Positions 45,044-54,797 of a DNA stretch of 64,000 nucleotides are shown one piece after another. The DNA is from Portibacter marinus (GTDB lineage Bacteria > Bacteroidota > Bacteroidia > Chitinophagales > Saprospiraceae): the NCBI RefSeq assembly GCF_021533195.1, contig NZ_JAJNKB010000001.1:744001-808000 (forward strand), read 5' to 3'. The translations under genes were made by a program, and so were the position numbers. The notes beneath the pieces are model-generated. The model was not told where the DNA came from. It saw nothing but the letters and a program-made list of their open reading frames with translations, and ran no database searches. The stretch's first letter is position 1, and each line of letters starts with the position of its first letter.

Positions 45044-46813
45044 TTATTTCCACCAAAACATTGAATCCCAGTGATCATTGTACCAACTCAAAAAATCTGT
45101 TCCGGAACCCGGCACTGAAGCTATGACGGGGTATTCACTACTATAAATTGGTTCCTGGAAAATCGGCATTTGCAAATCGTTATTTCTAATGATCCACATC
45201 TTCGCTTCGTTTCTGCTTTCATCTGTAGTAATCGGAACATCAAAGCCATTTGATCTGGCCAAAGAAACATTTCCAGGATTATTAGCAGTTTCAGAATCTG
45301 AGTAAGCGGCCCTGCTCGGGAATTTACTTCCGCTTCCATTCGGACCAAAATTTTCAGCACCGGAGGATGCCCTCATTTCAGGCAGCATGGTCCTTCTATG
45401 ATCAAAGTAAGGCTCTAGTCCAAGGAAAAAGGATGCCAACCACTTTTGCTCAGCAATGAGTGTCAACTTATCTCTCCCCCCGTTATAATCCACATCTGGT
45501 TGGGACAAATATTCTGCAAGGCCAGCTACACCTTGAGAACCATACGCTCCCTGATAACCTGAACCTGTAAAATCAGCACCATAAAAATTAAAAGAAGCCT
45601 CGATTGCGTTTTCATAATGCATCTGCGCATCCCCAGCAACCATACCACGCTCAATGGCCTCGGCAATAAAAAATTCCTGCTCAGAATAAAGAGCAATCAA
45701 AGTAGGCGTAGAAGCAGACTCCAGTAAAGGCTGTCCGGTCACATCTTCTTTTCTGAAAAAGTCTCCCAGAGCTGAAGCGAATGGAAACCCTCCATTCCAT
45801 TGTGCAGCATGTGCATTATCTGTAGTGATGCCATAAAGATGTCCGGCATATTTTACCTCTCCTGGATTGCTTGGCAAAACATGGGTCGTTGGATCTGTAT
45901 GCACCTTTCTGACAGGCTTGGCTATAATCGGAAGCCTTGGATCATTCAACGAAATCAGTCGCTCAATAAAGACATTACTAAATGGTGCTTCTTCAATCTT
46001 AGCTTTTGAAATATTATACAATACTGAAGGTCGTTCCACACCATCATTTTTGAAACTCGCATTGTCATCATTCGACTCCATGATGGGATAGTTTTCTGTA
46101 TCGGAGAGTATTTCCTGTAAAATGGATTTTGCTTCTTCGGGAGCGGCATCTGCCATGTACATCCCCAATCTAATTCTCAACATGTTTGCAAACTTCTTCC
46201 ACTTCAGGATATCACCACCGAAAACCAGGTCATTGCTTTGATTTATAGGTACATCTGATCTATTCAAAGCTTCTCCGGCATCTTTCAATTTGGCAAGTAT
46301 GGCGGGATAAATTTCTGATTGTGGATCATAAGTACTGAGCAAGGGGGGCTGTTCAGATATGGGGTCAAAGTATGGTACATCACCATACAGATTAGTAATC
46401 ATCGAAAATGTATAGGACTCCCAAATATCAGCGATGGCTTCATATCTGACGTCTTGCGCTTTAAGGGCTGCATTCCGAAGATTCTTAACGACCCTAATGG
46501 AACTATACATAGGCACCCAAAATCCTGAATCGTCGAAGGCATGCCAGGATTTGTGCCTGTTTCCCTGACTCAAACTCTTCGTTTTTCCGTGATACTCGCA
46601 CACTGCGGGTATCACATTCCACGCCAAATAATCAAAGCCACTAACGGTCGACCACAACATGGGTATCATAAATACAGACGGGTCCACATCGCTGTCACTT
46701 TCTGTTTCCAGTAGTCCGTTAGGAGCATTTGGATTGATGTTAATGTCTTCCGGCCATGTATCACAAGAGATACATGCCATTAGCGCCATAAATAAAATGA
46801 TTTTATATCTCAT
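45044..46813 (-). CDS. SusD/RagB-family nutrient-binding lipoprotein (SusD-like 2 type)
   Basis: 589 residues, lipobox ACISC (Cys17) followed by DININPNAPN, a hallmark of the SusD-like group 2. TPR-like helical content: MLRIRLGMYMADAAPEEAKSIL, FFIAEAIERGMVAGDA. It forms the hinged lid on the SusC barrel and selects the nutrient. The ATG overlaps the SusC stop by one base (TAATG), giving tight translational coupling. Members of this subgroup serve peptides as well as glycans, so the substrate cannot be named from it. Confidence 0.93.
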   Translation of the reverse strand: MRYKIILFMALMACISCDTWPEDININPNAPNGLLETESDSDVDPSVFMIPMLWSTVSGFDYLAWNVIPAVCEYHGKTKSLSQGNRHKSWHAFDDSGFWVPMYSSIRVVKNLRNAALKAQDVRYEAIADIWESYTFSMITNLYGDVPYFDPISEQPPLLSTYDPQSEIYPAILAKLKDAGEALNRSDVPINQSNDLVFGGDILKWKKFANMLRIRLGMYMADAAPEEAKSILQEILSDTENYPIMESNDDNASFKNDGVERPSVLYNISKAKIEEAPFSNVFIERLISLNDPRLPIIAKPVRKVHTDPTTHVLPSNPGEVKYAGHLYGITTDNAHAAQWNGGFPFASALGDFFRKEDVTGQPLLESASTPTLIALYSEQEFFIAEAIERGMVAGDAQMHYENAIEASFNFYGADFTGSGYQGAYGSQGVAGLAEYLSQPDVDYNGGRDKLTLIAEQKWLASFFLGLEPYFDHRRTMLPEMRASSGAENFGPNGSGSKFPSRAAYSDSETANNPGNVSLARSNGFDVPITTDESRNEAKMWIIRNNDLQMPIFQEPIYSSEYPVIASVPGSGTDFLSWYNDHWDSMFWWK

Positions 46814-49800
46814 TAGAATTTCATGTTTAAATTAAATGCAATGTTCCGGACTGAAGGGATGCCACCCCTATCTAAGCCGGGCACAGCACCAGCCTGGTCT
46901 GAACCACTGAAAGTTTCTGCATCTACATTAGGAACTTCAGTAAAAACAGCCAGATTCCTTACCACTATTCCTACACTTACATTTCTCATCTTGGCTTGCT
47001 TGACCCATTGATCCGGAATGGTGTATGACAAACTAAGTTCTCTGATTTTGAGATAACTGGCATCGTATATGACCGCCTCCGGAATCTCATTATCCATTAC
47101 ATTTTCCCAGTATTGCTGACCTGTCAACCCACCTGAACTAAGTCCTGATTCCTTTAGCACTTCTGCAGTCAATTTTTTATAGTTTCCATCATTGTCCAGA
47201 TACATTCCATCAGGTACAATGTATTCTCGTTCCACATAATTACCATCAGGACCGATTCCACCTAAAAGGGTCTCTTCAGAAAGACCTCTGATGTTCAGGT
47301 TATAATTGGTTGAAGAATAAAAAACACCCCCATATCTGACGTCCACAAGGCATCCCAAACCGAAATTCTTATACTTTAGATCGTTATAGATAGATCCCAT
47401 CCAATCAGGGTTATAATTGCCGAGAAAGATCTTACCTCCCCGCTGTGTGTCACCAGACCGGGTATAAAGGATCTCCCCGTTTGGAGCTCTTTGATAACCT
47501 TTACCATAAAGCGCACCCCTTCTTTCTCCCAGTCTGTCTTCCACAAATAAATGTGTTGTTACACTTCTGGAAAGAAATGCTTCAGGGCTTTCCGGGTCAT
47601 ATTCTTCCACAACTGACCGATCGTAGGACCAATTCAATGTAGTGTTCCAATTAAAGTTACTGTTTTGTATAATGTCACCATTAATCAGTAGCTCTACCCC
47701 AGTACTCCTGATTTTGCCCGCATTCTTCAGAATAAAGTCGTATCCCGTTGTAGGTGAAACCTCCACTCTTAAAATTTGATTGGAAGTCAGGGAGTTATAG
47801 TAGGTGGCGTCAAGTTGGAAACGATTGTTGAAAAATCGAATATCCGTACCTACCTCCCAGGCACTGGTTAACTCTGGTTTGAGGTTAGCATTGGCCTTCG
47901 TATTACTTTGCACAATGGTGGCCACTCCACCCTCACCTTGCCCCCAGAAATATTGATCCTGCAAGGCATATGGTCCGGTATCATTCCCAACCCTTGCCAC
48001 ACCACCGCGCAACTTCATAAAGCTAATTACAGATGGTAATCTGACCACTTCATGGACCAGCCCGCTCAGTGTAAAGGACGGATAGAAGTACGAATTGTTA
48101 TTGACTGGCAGGGCACTCGACCAATCGTTACGTGCAGTTACATCGAGGTAGAGGAAGTTTCTGTAGGCAAAATTGGCGAAGCCGTATAACGAGTTCAATC
48201 GTTTTTCATAAATATTATTGTTTGTAATCGGATAAACTCTGCGATTTCCAAGATTATAGATATCCGGAACTAAAAGTCGATCTACCCTACTATTGATTCC
48301 TGAACCATCCGTCTCGAGGTGATTGCCGCCAAAAGAAAAAATTGCGTTCAAATCAGGCGTGATGTCTTCCTGGTATCTCACTAAAAAGTCAGCATTCAAT
48401 TCTCTCGATTTGCCCTGTCCGGTCGAAAATGCACCAAACCTGTTATTAGGACCCACCGTACTGAATGCATTCTGAGCAAAATTTTCTACATAGGATCTAT
48501 TCTGCCCTACCCTTCCCATCAAAGATAGTTTCGGCGTAATCTGATAATTCGCTGTAATATTTCCCAGCAATCTCAAGTTGTCAAAGCTTCTTGTATTTTC
48601 ATAAAGAAGGAAGTAGGGATTGTTCGAACTCGCCCGCCATTGCAGCTGCTGTAGTTCTTCAAGGCCTGGCACCCAATAGTCTTTGAGGGCTTGTATGTCA
48701 ATGTTTCTTGGATAAAGTCGAGGATCAAATCCCTGATTATTTTCACTACTGGATTCTATGTACTTAATATTTGCACTAATTTTAAAGTCCTTATTTAAAT
48801 TTAGGGTCGCTCCAAAATCGATTCGATCTGTACCTAATCCTGTGTTTGGAATGATGCCTTTCTGAGCAATGTTGGTATACGACAATCTGAAGTCTCCCGC
48901 TTGATTGGAACCGTACACGGCCACATTGTTATTATAAATCATTCCAGTTTCATAAAAATCTCTTACGTTATCTGGGTAGGCAACCCAAGGCAAATAACCA
49001 TTGAATTGAGGTCTGATTTCACCATCAAATCGAGGGCCCCAATTGATTCTGGAGTCATCATTGGATATCGATCCATCCGGCCAGGTACCATTATTGCCAT
49101 CAAAGTATCGATATTGACCACCCGAACCCTGTCCAAACTGATTTTGATATTTAGGAAGGATAAAAGGGGTTTGTGCGGCAATACTGATATTTAGATCCGC
49201 ACCTATTCTGTCTTTTGCTCCAGCACCTGATTTAGTAGTGATCAAAATGACTCCTGCTGCTGCTCTCGAGCCATATAATGCCGCAGCCGCTGGACCTTTC
49301 AGAACTGAAATTGAAGCCACATCATCTGATGCCACATCATTAGATCCTCCGGGAACGCCATCGATCACAAAAAGAGGGCCATTGTTGCCGGCCAGTGATG
49401 TTTCACCTCTAATCACAATTCTGGCTCCACCTCCTCCGAGACCGCCACCAGCCTGCGTGATGTTTACCCCGGCTACTTTCCCAGACAAAGAATTCACCAT
49501 ATCTAATTCCCTCGTTTCACTGATGGACTCACCATCCACCTCTTGGGTAGCATACCCTAAAGATTTTTTTTCCCTCTTCATGCCCAAAGCCGTGATGACT
49601 ACTTCGTCCAATTCCATAGATTCAGGCTCTAAGCTTACATCAATATCCCTCCGTGTGTCAACTGCAATTCTTTGTTCATTATAACCTAAAAAATTGAACA
49701 CCAATGTATCTCCAACTTCAGCGCTTAGACTGTAGGTTCCATCGAAATCAGTTGCTGTACCTGCGCTCAGATTTCCAAGTGGATATACCGTCACACCGAT

Positions 49801-49911
49801 CAGGTCCTCACCTGTTTCTGAATCGGTTACCTTTCCTGAAATGTCAATAGATTGGCCAACGCCCCAAAAATAGCATAGCACAAAGACTATAAGTAGATAA
49901 AATGTTCTCAT
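46813..49911 (-). CDS. SusC/RagA-family TonB-linked outer-membrane transporter
   Basis: 1032 residues. Signal peptide ending GVGQ; carboxypeptidase-D-regulatory-like Ig domain (about 23-105, SGKVTDSETGEDLIGVTVY); TonB-box/plug region: MELDEVVITALGMKREKKSLGYA (read in parts), LSGKVAGVNITQ, RIVIRGETSLAGNNGPLFVIDGVP (in parts), VLKGPAAAALYGSRAAAGVILITTK; then a large barrel ending FNLNMKF. It imports oligomers with its SusD lid using proton-motive force via TonB. First gene of a five-gene operon running to 38356 and divergent from the GH92 gene across 130 bp. Confidence 0.95.
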   Translation of the reverse strand: MRTFYLLIVFVLCYFWGVGQSIDISGKVTDSETGEDLIGVTVYPLGNLSAGTATDFDGTYSLSAEVGDTLVFNFLGYNEQRIAVDTRRDIDVSLEPESMELDEVVITALGMKREKKSLGYATQEVDGESISETRELDMVNSLSGKVAGVNITQAGGGLGGGGARIVIRGETSLAGNNGPLFVIDGVPGGSNDVASDDVASISVLKGPAAAALYGSRAAAGVILITTKSGAGAKDRIGADLNISIAAQTPFILPKYQNQFGQGSGGQYRYFDGNNGTWPDGSISNDDSRINWGPRFDGEIRPQFNGYLPWVAYPDNVRDFYETGMIYNNNVAVYGSNQAGDFRLSYTNIAQKGIIPNTGLGTDRIDFGATLNLNKDFKISANIKYIESSSENNQGFDPRLYPRNIDIQALKDYWVPGLEELQQLQWRASSNNPYFLLYENTRSFDNLRLLGNITANYQITPKLSLMGRVGQNRSYVENFAQNAFSTVGPNNRFGAFSTGQGKSRELNADFLVRYQEDITPDLNAIFSFGGNHLETDGSGINSRVDRLLVPDIYNLGNRRVYPITNNNIYEKRLNSLYGFANFAYRNFLYLDVTARNDWSSALPVNNNSYFYPSFTLSGLVHEVVRLPSVISFMKLRGGVARVGNDTGPYALQDQYFWGQGEGGVATIVQSNTKANANLKPELTSAWEVGTDIRFFNNRFQLDATYYNSLTSNQILRVEVSPTTGYDFILKNAGKIRSTGVELLINGDIIQNSNFNWNTTLNWSYDRSVVEEYDPESPEAFLSRSVTTHLFVEDRLGERRGALYGKGYQRAPNGEILYTRSGDTQRGGKIFLGNYNPDWMGSIYNDLKYKNFGLGCLVDVRYGGVFYSSTNYNLNIRGLSEETLLGGIGPDGNYVEREYIVPDGMYLDNDGNYKKLTAEVLKESGLSSGGLTGQQYWENVMDNEIPEAVIYDASYLKIRELSLSYTIPDQWVKQAKMRNVSVGIVVRNLAVFTEVPNVDAETFSGSDQAGAVPGLDRGGIPSVRNIAFNLNMKF

Positions 49912-50041
49912 TAAGTTTTCGTAACGGAGTATAATAGCTTAATTACCTCAATATATTCAAAAAAATTCTTCTAGCAATGATTAGACAAAAGATATATACA
50001 ATTAACTTGGCGATTTTCAATCATTTATTCTACACAGACCA

Positions 50042-52330
50042 ATGACGAAAAAACTACAGACTATTTTAACATCAGCCATCCTGGTATTTACCATTTTATT
50101 AGACGCTTGTTATGGTCAAAACTTGGTCGCCACCTCTCCTCATAGCGGCACAAAGTCAACTGAACCAGTGGATTTGGTGTACCCACTACTGGATGCCGCC
50201 AATTCCAGATGGTTCTTCTTTTCATCCGCCTGCAGACCATTTGGAATGGTCAATCTTAGCCCTGATACTCAAATCGGAGGAGCCTGGGGCAGTGGATATA
50301 GATATGACACGGATACCATAAAAGGATTTAGTCATATACATGGCTGGCAAATCGCCGGAATATCTGTGCTGCCTGTCTGCTATGAGTATAAAAGTGAATT
50401 GTGGGAGCAAGGATATTATTCCCAGTTCGATCATAAAAAAGAAGAAGCTAGCGTCGGATATCATAAAGTCGAATTGGACCGATATGACATTGAAGCAGAA
50501 TTAACCAGCACTAAACGTGTTGGCTTTCATCGCTATCAATTTCGAAAGGATGGTCAACGTGCTGTTATATTTCAGAGTAATGGACGACTAGGTCCTGCGG
50601 ATATGAAGAATGGACGGCTTTTGAAAGTCAACAACAAAACCATTCACGGTGAAATAACGAACGCACCTACCAGGCGAAGGCCGAAAGATCTAAAAGTCCA
50701 TTTCGCTGTGCATTTCGATCAGGAGATTCATCAACTCATCGAATTAGATGCTGATCACCAACTGGTTGTCTTTGGCGATGATATTGATGAACTTAAAATG
50801 AAGGTGGCCATTTCTTATACTGCCATTGAAAATGCCCAAGAAAACATGGAACGGGAACTTCCAGGCTGGGAATTTGATCCAATCGTTCAAGAATCTCGGG
50901 AGGAGTGGAACCGTTTATTGAGTCGGGTGCAAGTAGAAGTGCCAGCTGATTCGATCACTGTCAGACGATTTTACACTGACCTTTGGCACGCATTACAAGG
51001 AAGAAGAACCATCAGCGATGTAAATGGTTCCTACCCTGATCATACCGGAGAAAATTTTAGGATCGGCCGGATTCCTCTGAATGCTGAAGGCAATCCGGAA
51101 TTTAATCACTACAACTCGGATTCATTCTGGGGTGCACAATGGACCTTAACCACACTTTGGGGATTGCTCTATCCTGACATTTATTGCGAATTTGTTAAAT
51201 CCATGCTGTTATACTATAAGGATGGAGGATTGGTTCCCCGGGGACCTTCCGGAGGTAATTATACCTATGTCATGACAGGTGCAAGCTCTACTCCACTCAT
51301 CGTCAGCGCATTTCAAAAAAACCTTGACATAGGTGAACCCTCAAAAATCTATGAGGCGCTTAAGAAAAATCACGTTTCCGGTGGCATTATGTCTAAAGCT
51401 GGATATGAACATGAAACCAATAAGGGAGGAGGATTGGAAGATTATATGACGAAAGGGTATGTTCCCTACCCCAATCCTTATGGTGATTTCGGGTATCACC
51501 AGGCAGGCGCAGGATTGACTTTAGAATATGCTTTTCAGGATTACACCCTTGCTCAGATGGCCAAATCACTCGGGAAGGAGGAGGATTATCGATATTTTAT
51601 GCAGCGTTCTAAAAACTATCAGAACGTGTATGACCCACAATCCGGCTGGATGAGGCCGAAAGACCAGAAAGGCAAATGGAAGGAACCGTTTGATCCCTAT
51701 GAATACACCAATGGCTTTGTAGAGTCTAATGCCGCTCAGGCCACTTGGTTCGTGCCACATGACCTGGATGGTTTAGCAGAGCTAATGGGCGGAAAAGATA
51801 AGGCTGTTGAAAAGTTAAATGCTCAATTTGAGGCAGCCGCAGAGCGTGGCTTCACTGCCGGAGATTCGCATGCTCGAGGTGAAGATCCCACTTTAGCCAG
51901 AATTCCTATAAACTATGGCAACCAACCATCCATGCAAACTGCCTACATTTTCAATCACCTCGACAGACCTGATTTAACGCAATACTGGGCTTCCCGGATT
52001 GTCACGACTACTTTCGGGGGATTGAGTCCGCATACTGGGTATAATGGAGATGAAGATCAGGGGCTGATGGGATCATTGGCAGTTTTGATGAAAACGGGTT
52101 TTTTTCAGATGACCGGTGGTGTCGAAGCAGATCCCATCTATACACTTTCTACACCAATATTTGAAAATATAAGTTTGGTACTACCAAACTTTTCAAAACT
52201 AATCATCGAAAAGCATGGGAAGGGAGAAAAGGTAGAGCGTATCGTTTTTAATGGCCGGAATTTAAATCAACCATTCCTTTTGCATTCGCAAATAATGAAA
52301 GGCGGACACTTGGAATATTACATGAAATAG
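50042..52330 (+). CDS. GH92 alpha-mannosidase, predicted lipoprotein
   Basis: 762 residues, possible lipobox LLDAC (Cys23). GH92 enzymes are Ca2+-dependent exo-alpha-mannosidases (mostly alpha-1,2/1,3) acting on N-glycans and yeast mannan. Family features: SSACRPFGMVNLSPDTQIGG in the N-terminal sandwich, FSHIHGWQIAG, RFYTDLWHALQGRR, GGGLEDYMTKGYVP (catalytic Glu region) and HTGYNGDEDQGLMGSLAVL, matching the family's GDEDNGQM catalytic-base motif. It is divergent from the susCD operon, which may supply the glycan, and is followed 30 bp later by inositol oxygenase. Confidence 0.92.
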   Translation: MTKKLQTILTSAILVFTILLDACYGQNLVATSPHSGTKSTEPVDLVYPLLDAANSRWFFFSSACRPFGMVNLSPDTQIGGAWGSGYRYDTDTIKGFSHIHGWQIAGISVLPVCYEYKSELWEQGYYSQFDHKKEEASVGYHKVELDRYDIEAELTSTKRVGFHRYQFRKDGQRAVIFQSNGRLGPADMKNGRLLKVNNKTIHGEITNAPTRRRPKDLKVHFAVHFDQEIHQLIELDADHQLVVFGDDIDELKMKVAISYTAIENAQENMERELPGWEFDPIVQESREEWNRLLSRVQVEVPADSITVRRFYTDLWHALQGRRTISDVNGSYPDHTGENFRIGRIPLNAEGNPEFNHYNSDSFWGAQWTLTTLWGLLYPDIYCEFVKSMLLYYKDGGLVPRGPSGGNYTYVMTGASSTPLIVSAFQKNLDIGEPSKIYEALKKNHVSGGIMSKAGYEHETNKGGGLEDYMTKGYVPYPNPYGDFGYHQAGAGLTLEYAFQDYTLAQMAKSLGKEEDYRYFMQRSKNYQNVYDPQSGWMRPKDQKGKWKEPFDPYEYTNGFVESNAAQATWFVPHDLDGLAELMGGKDKAVEKLNAQFEAAAERGFTAGDSHARGEDPTLARIPINYGNQPSMQTAYIFNHLDRPDLTQYWASRIVTTTFGGLSPHTGYNGDEDQGLMGSLAVLMKTGFFQMTGGVEADPIYTLSTPIFENISLVLPNFSKLIIEKHGKGEKVERIVFNGRNLNQPFLLHSQIMKGGHLEYYMK

Positions 52331-52360
52331 TAGTAAATTACACAGGAAATACGAAATCGA

Positions 52361-53227
52361 ATGGACTTATCAAAAGAAGAGTTAAAGAACGCACATGACA
52401 CCATGGAAATGTGGGAAGAAGATGTTCTCACAAGGTATCCAGAACCCAAAGAAAAGGCAAAGGAGGATTTTCGCAATTACGATGATCCCGCCAGAGATAC
52501 TGTGCGTGAATTTTATAAGATGAACCACATTTATCAAACCTATGATTTTGTAAGATCAAAAGAAGATCAATATCTATCATTGACCAAAAAAGAAATGACA
52601 CTCTGGGATGCAGTAGAGTTCTTGAATACATTGGTGGATGATTCTGACCCCGATACAGATTTAGATCAAACCCAACATTTATTACAGACCTCCGAAGCTA
52701 TTAGAGCGGATGGGCATCCTGATTGGTTTGTTCTGACCGGCTTTCTCCATGACCTTGGAAAAGTTTTGTGCCTCTATGGTGAGCCACAGTGGGCCGTCGT
52801 AGGTGATACCTTTCCCGTCGGGTGCAAGCATTCTGACAAGATCGTTTACAGCGAATATTTTTCTGATAACCCCGACAGTACACACGAGATTTATAGCGAT
52901 AAAATGGGAATCTATTCTGAAAATTGCGGTTTGGACAATGTGCATATGTCCTGGGGTCATGACGAATACATTTATCACATCATGAAGGATTACTTGCCTG
53001 AAGAAGGCTTGTATATGCTTCGATATCATAGCTTTTATTCACAACACAGAGAAAAGGCCTATGATCATCTGATGAATAAACACGATCACAAATTGTTTGA
53101 ATGGGTTGACAAATTTAACCAATACGATTTGTATTCGAAAGCTGCAACTCCGCCGGATGTTAAGGCCCTAAGACCCTATTATGAGGATTTGGCCTCTAAA
53201 TTTCTCCCTGACATTTTAAAGTTTTAA
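52361..53227 (+). CDS. myo-Inositol oxygenase (MIOX)
   Basis: 288 residues, the size of animal and plant MIOX. It converts myo-inositol and O2 to D-glucuronate with a mixed-valent di-iron centre (HD-domain fold). All six metal ligands are in place: H106 (QTQHLLQ), H130-D131 (TGFLHDLGKV), H200 (MSWGHDEY), H223 (LRYHSFYS) and D256 (NQYDLYSK). Substrate-loop residues GEPQWAVVGDTFPVGC also match. Bacterial MIOX is uncommon but known in Bacteroidota. No signal peptide. Start is 30 bp after GH92, so probably co-transcribed. Confidence 0.93.
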   Translation: MDLSKEELKNAHDTMEMWEEDVLTRYPEPKEKAKEDFRNYDDPARDTVREFYKMNHIYQTYDFVRSKEDQYLSLTKKEMTLWDAVEFLNTLVDDSDPDTDLDQTQHLLQTSEAIRADGHPDWFVLTGFLHDLGKVLCLYGEPQWAVVGDTFPVGCKHSDKIVYSEYFSDNPDSTHEIYSDKMGIYSENCGLDNVHMSWGHDEYIYHIMKDYLPEEGLYMLRYHSFYSQHREKAYDHLMNKHDHKLFEWVDKFNQYDLYSKAATPPDVKALRPYYEDLASKFLPDILKF

Positions 53228-53269
53228 ATAGACAAGCAATCCAAATAATCTATTGAAGGCTTTCATTTA

Positions 53270-54016
53270 GTGTCACAAAAAAATATTAACGACAAATACT
53301 ACCGTCTGTTTTATCAGTATGAGGGTGAAGGTCAATGGATGGAGAAAATATGGCGCGAAGCTTTCCGGGATGAATATCCTGAAGGACTTCGTCATTATGG
53401 TTATTTGACGAAGTCAGAATTACAAAAGATTCTAAAGCTGCTTTCATTAAATGAGCAAGATGTAGTTTTGGATATCGGTTGTGGCAAGGGAGGACCCGGG
53501 CTAAAACTGGCTGAAGAAACAGGAGCGAAATTACTAGGGATCGATATCATCGAAGAGGCTATAGAACAAGCAAAATCATTCTCCACTCAATTCCAATTAG
53601 AACAGGAGGCACTTTTCCACGTAGGTGAATTTTATAATATTCCACTCGATGATGAGATGGTCGACGCTGTGGTAAGTTTTGATTCCTTTTGGACGGTCAC
53701 TGATAAACTTTTTGCACTGAAGGAAATAGGACGGGTATTAAAGCCCGGCGGTCGATTTGTTTTTACTCACTGGGATTTAATTGACCAGGACCCCATTGAT
53801 TTGTTCAAACAATCAAAGATGACATTTAATTCCAGACATGATAGTCCCGGATGGAAGGACTCCCAGAGAAAAGTATACGAAGGAATAGCGCAATATGAAC
53901 AAGAGTTACGTGAAGAAATGGGAGAGGGCGCAAGTATGTTGCATTATGAAGCCAAGGTTTCCATGCCTTACCTGGATGCAAGCATAAGAAGAATTTACTG
54001 CCTGGTGAAGACTTAA
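53270..54016 (+). CDS. Class I SAM-dependent methyltransferase
   Basis: 248 residues with GTG start at 53270. Rossmann motifs: VVLDIGCGKGGPG (SAM motif I, about 65-77), LLGIDIIEEAIEQA (motif II), VDAVVSFDSFWTV (motif IV), and IGRVLKPGGRFVFTHWD (motif V). The overall pattern resembles UbiE/Coq5- and cyclopropane-type small-molecule methyltransferases. N-terminal YYRLFYQYEGEGQW helix may close over the substrate. It lies 42 bp after MIOX on the same strand. Substrate unknown; methylation of an inositol or of a small lipid are only guesses. Confidence 0.85.
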   Translation: MSQKNINDKYYRLFYQYEGEGQWMEKIWREAFRDEYPEGLRHYGYLTKSELQKILKLLSLNEQDVVLDIGCGKGGPGLKLAEETGAKLLGIDIIEEAIEQAKSFSTQFQLEQEALFHVGEFYNIPLDDEMVDAVVSFDSFWTVTDKLFALKEIGRVLKPGGRFVFTHWDLIDQDPIDLFKQSKMTFNSRHDSPGWKDSQRKVYEGIAQYEQELREEMGEGASMLHYEAKVSMPYLDASIRRIYCLVKT

Positions 54017-54028
54017 TCAAAATGCCAC

Positions 54029-54172
54029 TTATTCAATGGCAAACTTGACCTTCACCTCATACTCAACTTTGATGGGTTTAAATATAATTTCCGGTTTTTG
54101 ATCCTGCTGCTTTACCTTTCCATAGCCTGTTACAACTATTTCATCGACACTACCATTACTCCACAGGTGAAA
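54029..54172 (-). pseudogene. Possible gene remnant with VTGYG plug-like motif, no start codon
   Basis: A 47-codon frame on the minus strand ends at TAA (54029-54031) and lacks any ATG. It encodes SNGSVDEIVVTGYGKVKQQ and then KPIKVEYEVKVKFAIE. The DEIVVTGYG part looks like the segment before a TonB plug, and the tail resembles the end of a SIMPL-like or similar beta protein. It overlaps the stop of the lipoprotein gene at 54156 in another frame, so it could also be a frameshifted extension of that gene. Confidence 0.35.
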
Positions 54173-54797
54173 TCATAATATGCGCTCTGTGTGTACCCGG
54201 ATTCATGATCCAGGGATGATTAGCAGCTATGGGCTTTTCCGGCAGACCTGTTGATGCTGCTGTGGCGTATGGCATATACACTACATACCTGTACTTCGCA
54301 TTAGAAACTTCTGACGAAGAAGGATCATAACTACTATCGGGACCGTAATAGATATGAAGTGTAGAACCCTCTTTACCCATTTTTAACTTCCCGCTTTTAA
54401 CTTCTTCTTCCCTGATATTAAATATTTCTTCCGCCCCTTTACCTTCCTCTCTAAGTGCCCGCCCGCGAGCCATAAAAGGCTCCATATCTTTGTGATAGCA
54501 TGCAGCAATAAATCCCTCTTTCTTAGGATCATCTGCAAGACAGATCAAGTCATTGGTACCCTCTTTCATTGTTACAAATTCTCCGGCCATGTTGTAACCT
54601 ATTACAGTAGATTCATCCCGAAATTCAGCAGGGGCTGCCATTAATGCGGTTGCGATCAGCGCTTCATCACTATCGATAGGCTTATATTGGTCTATACCCG
54701 TTTCCTCTGTCATCGTTTCAGAAGCTTCAGTTTGTTGGGTTTCAGTATTGCAAGCCAGAAGAATAATCATAGCAATTATGTAGGTCAATGTTTTCAT
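54156..54797 (-). CDS. Lipoprotein of unknown function
   Basis: 213 residues, lipobox LLAC (Cys16), then a Glu/Thr-rich linker and a domain of about 170 residues: ATALMAAPAEFRDESTVIG, DLICLADDPKKEGFIAACYHKDMEPF (in parts), STLHIYYGPDSS, YVVYMPYATAASTGLPEKP, NPGTHRAHIMISP. Conserved-looking His/Asp residues in CYHKD and GTHRAHIM could bind metal, but I do not recognise a family. Monocistronic, with a 245-bp AT-rich upstream region holding nothing obvious. Confidence 0.7.
   Translation of the reverse strand: MKTLTYIIAMIILLACNTETQQTEASETMTEETGIDQYKPIDSDEALIATALMAAPAEFRDESTVIGYNMAGEFVTMKEGTNDLICLADDPKKEGFIAACYHKDMEPFMARGRALREEGKGAEEIFNIREEEVKSGKLKMGKEGSTLHIYYGPDSSYDPSSSEVSNAKYRYVVYMPYATAASTGLPEKPIAANHPWIMNPGTHRAHIMISPVE

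Noticed and set aside
38356-52330. Calling the SusCD operon plus GH92 one mannan utilisation locus
   Set aside because: The GH92 gene is divergent, the Sus operon has no other carbohydrate enzymes, and the SusD type also serves non-glycan substrates; left as a possibility only.
36705-53227. Full inositol catabolic locus (symporter plus MIOX)
   Set aside because: The two genes are 14 kb apart with unrelated genes between, and no iol genes are present.
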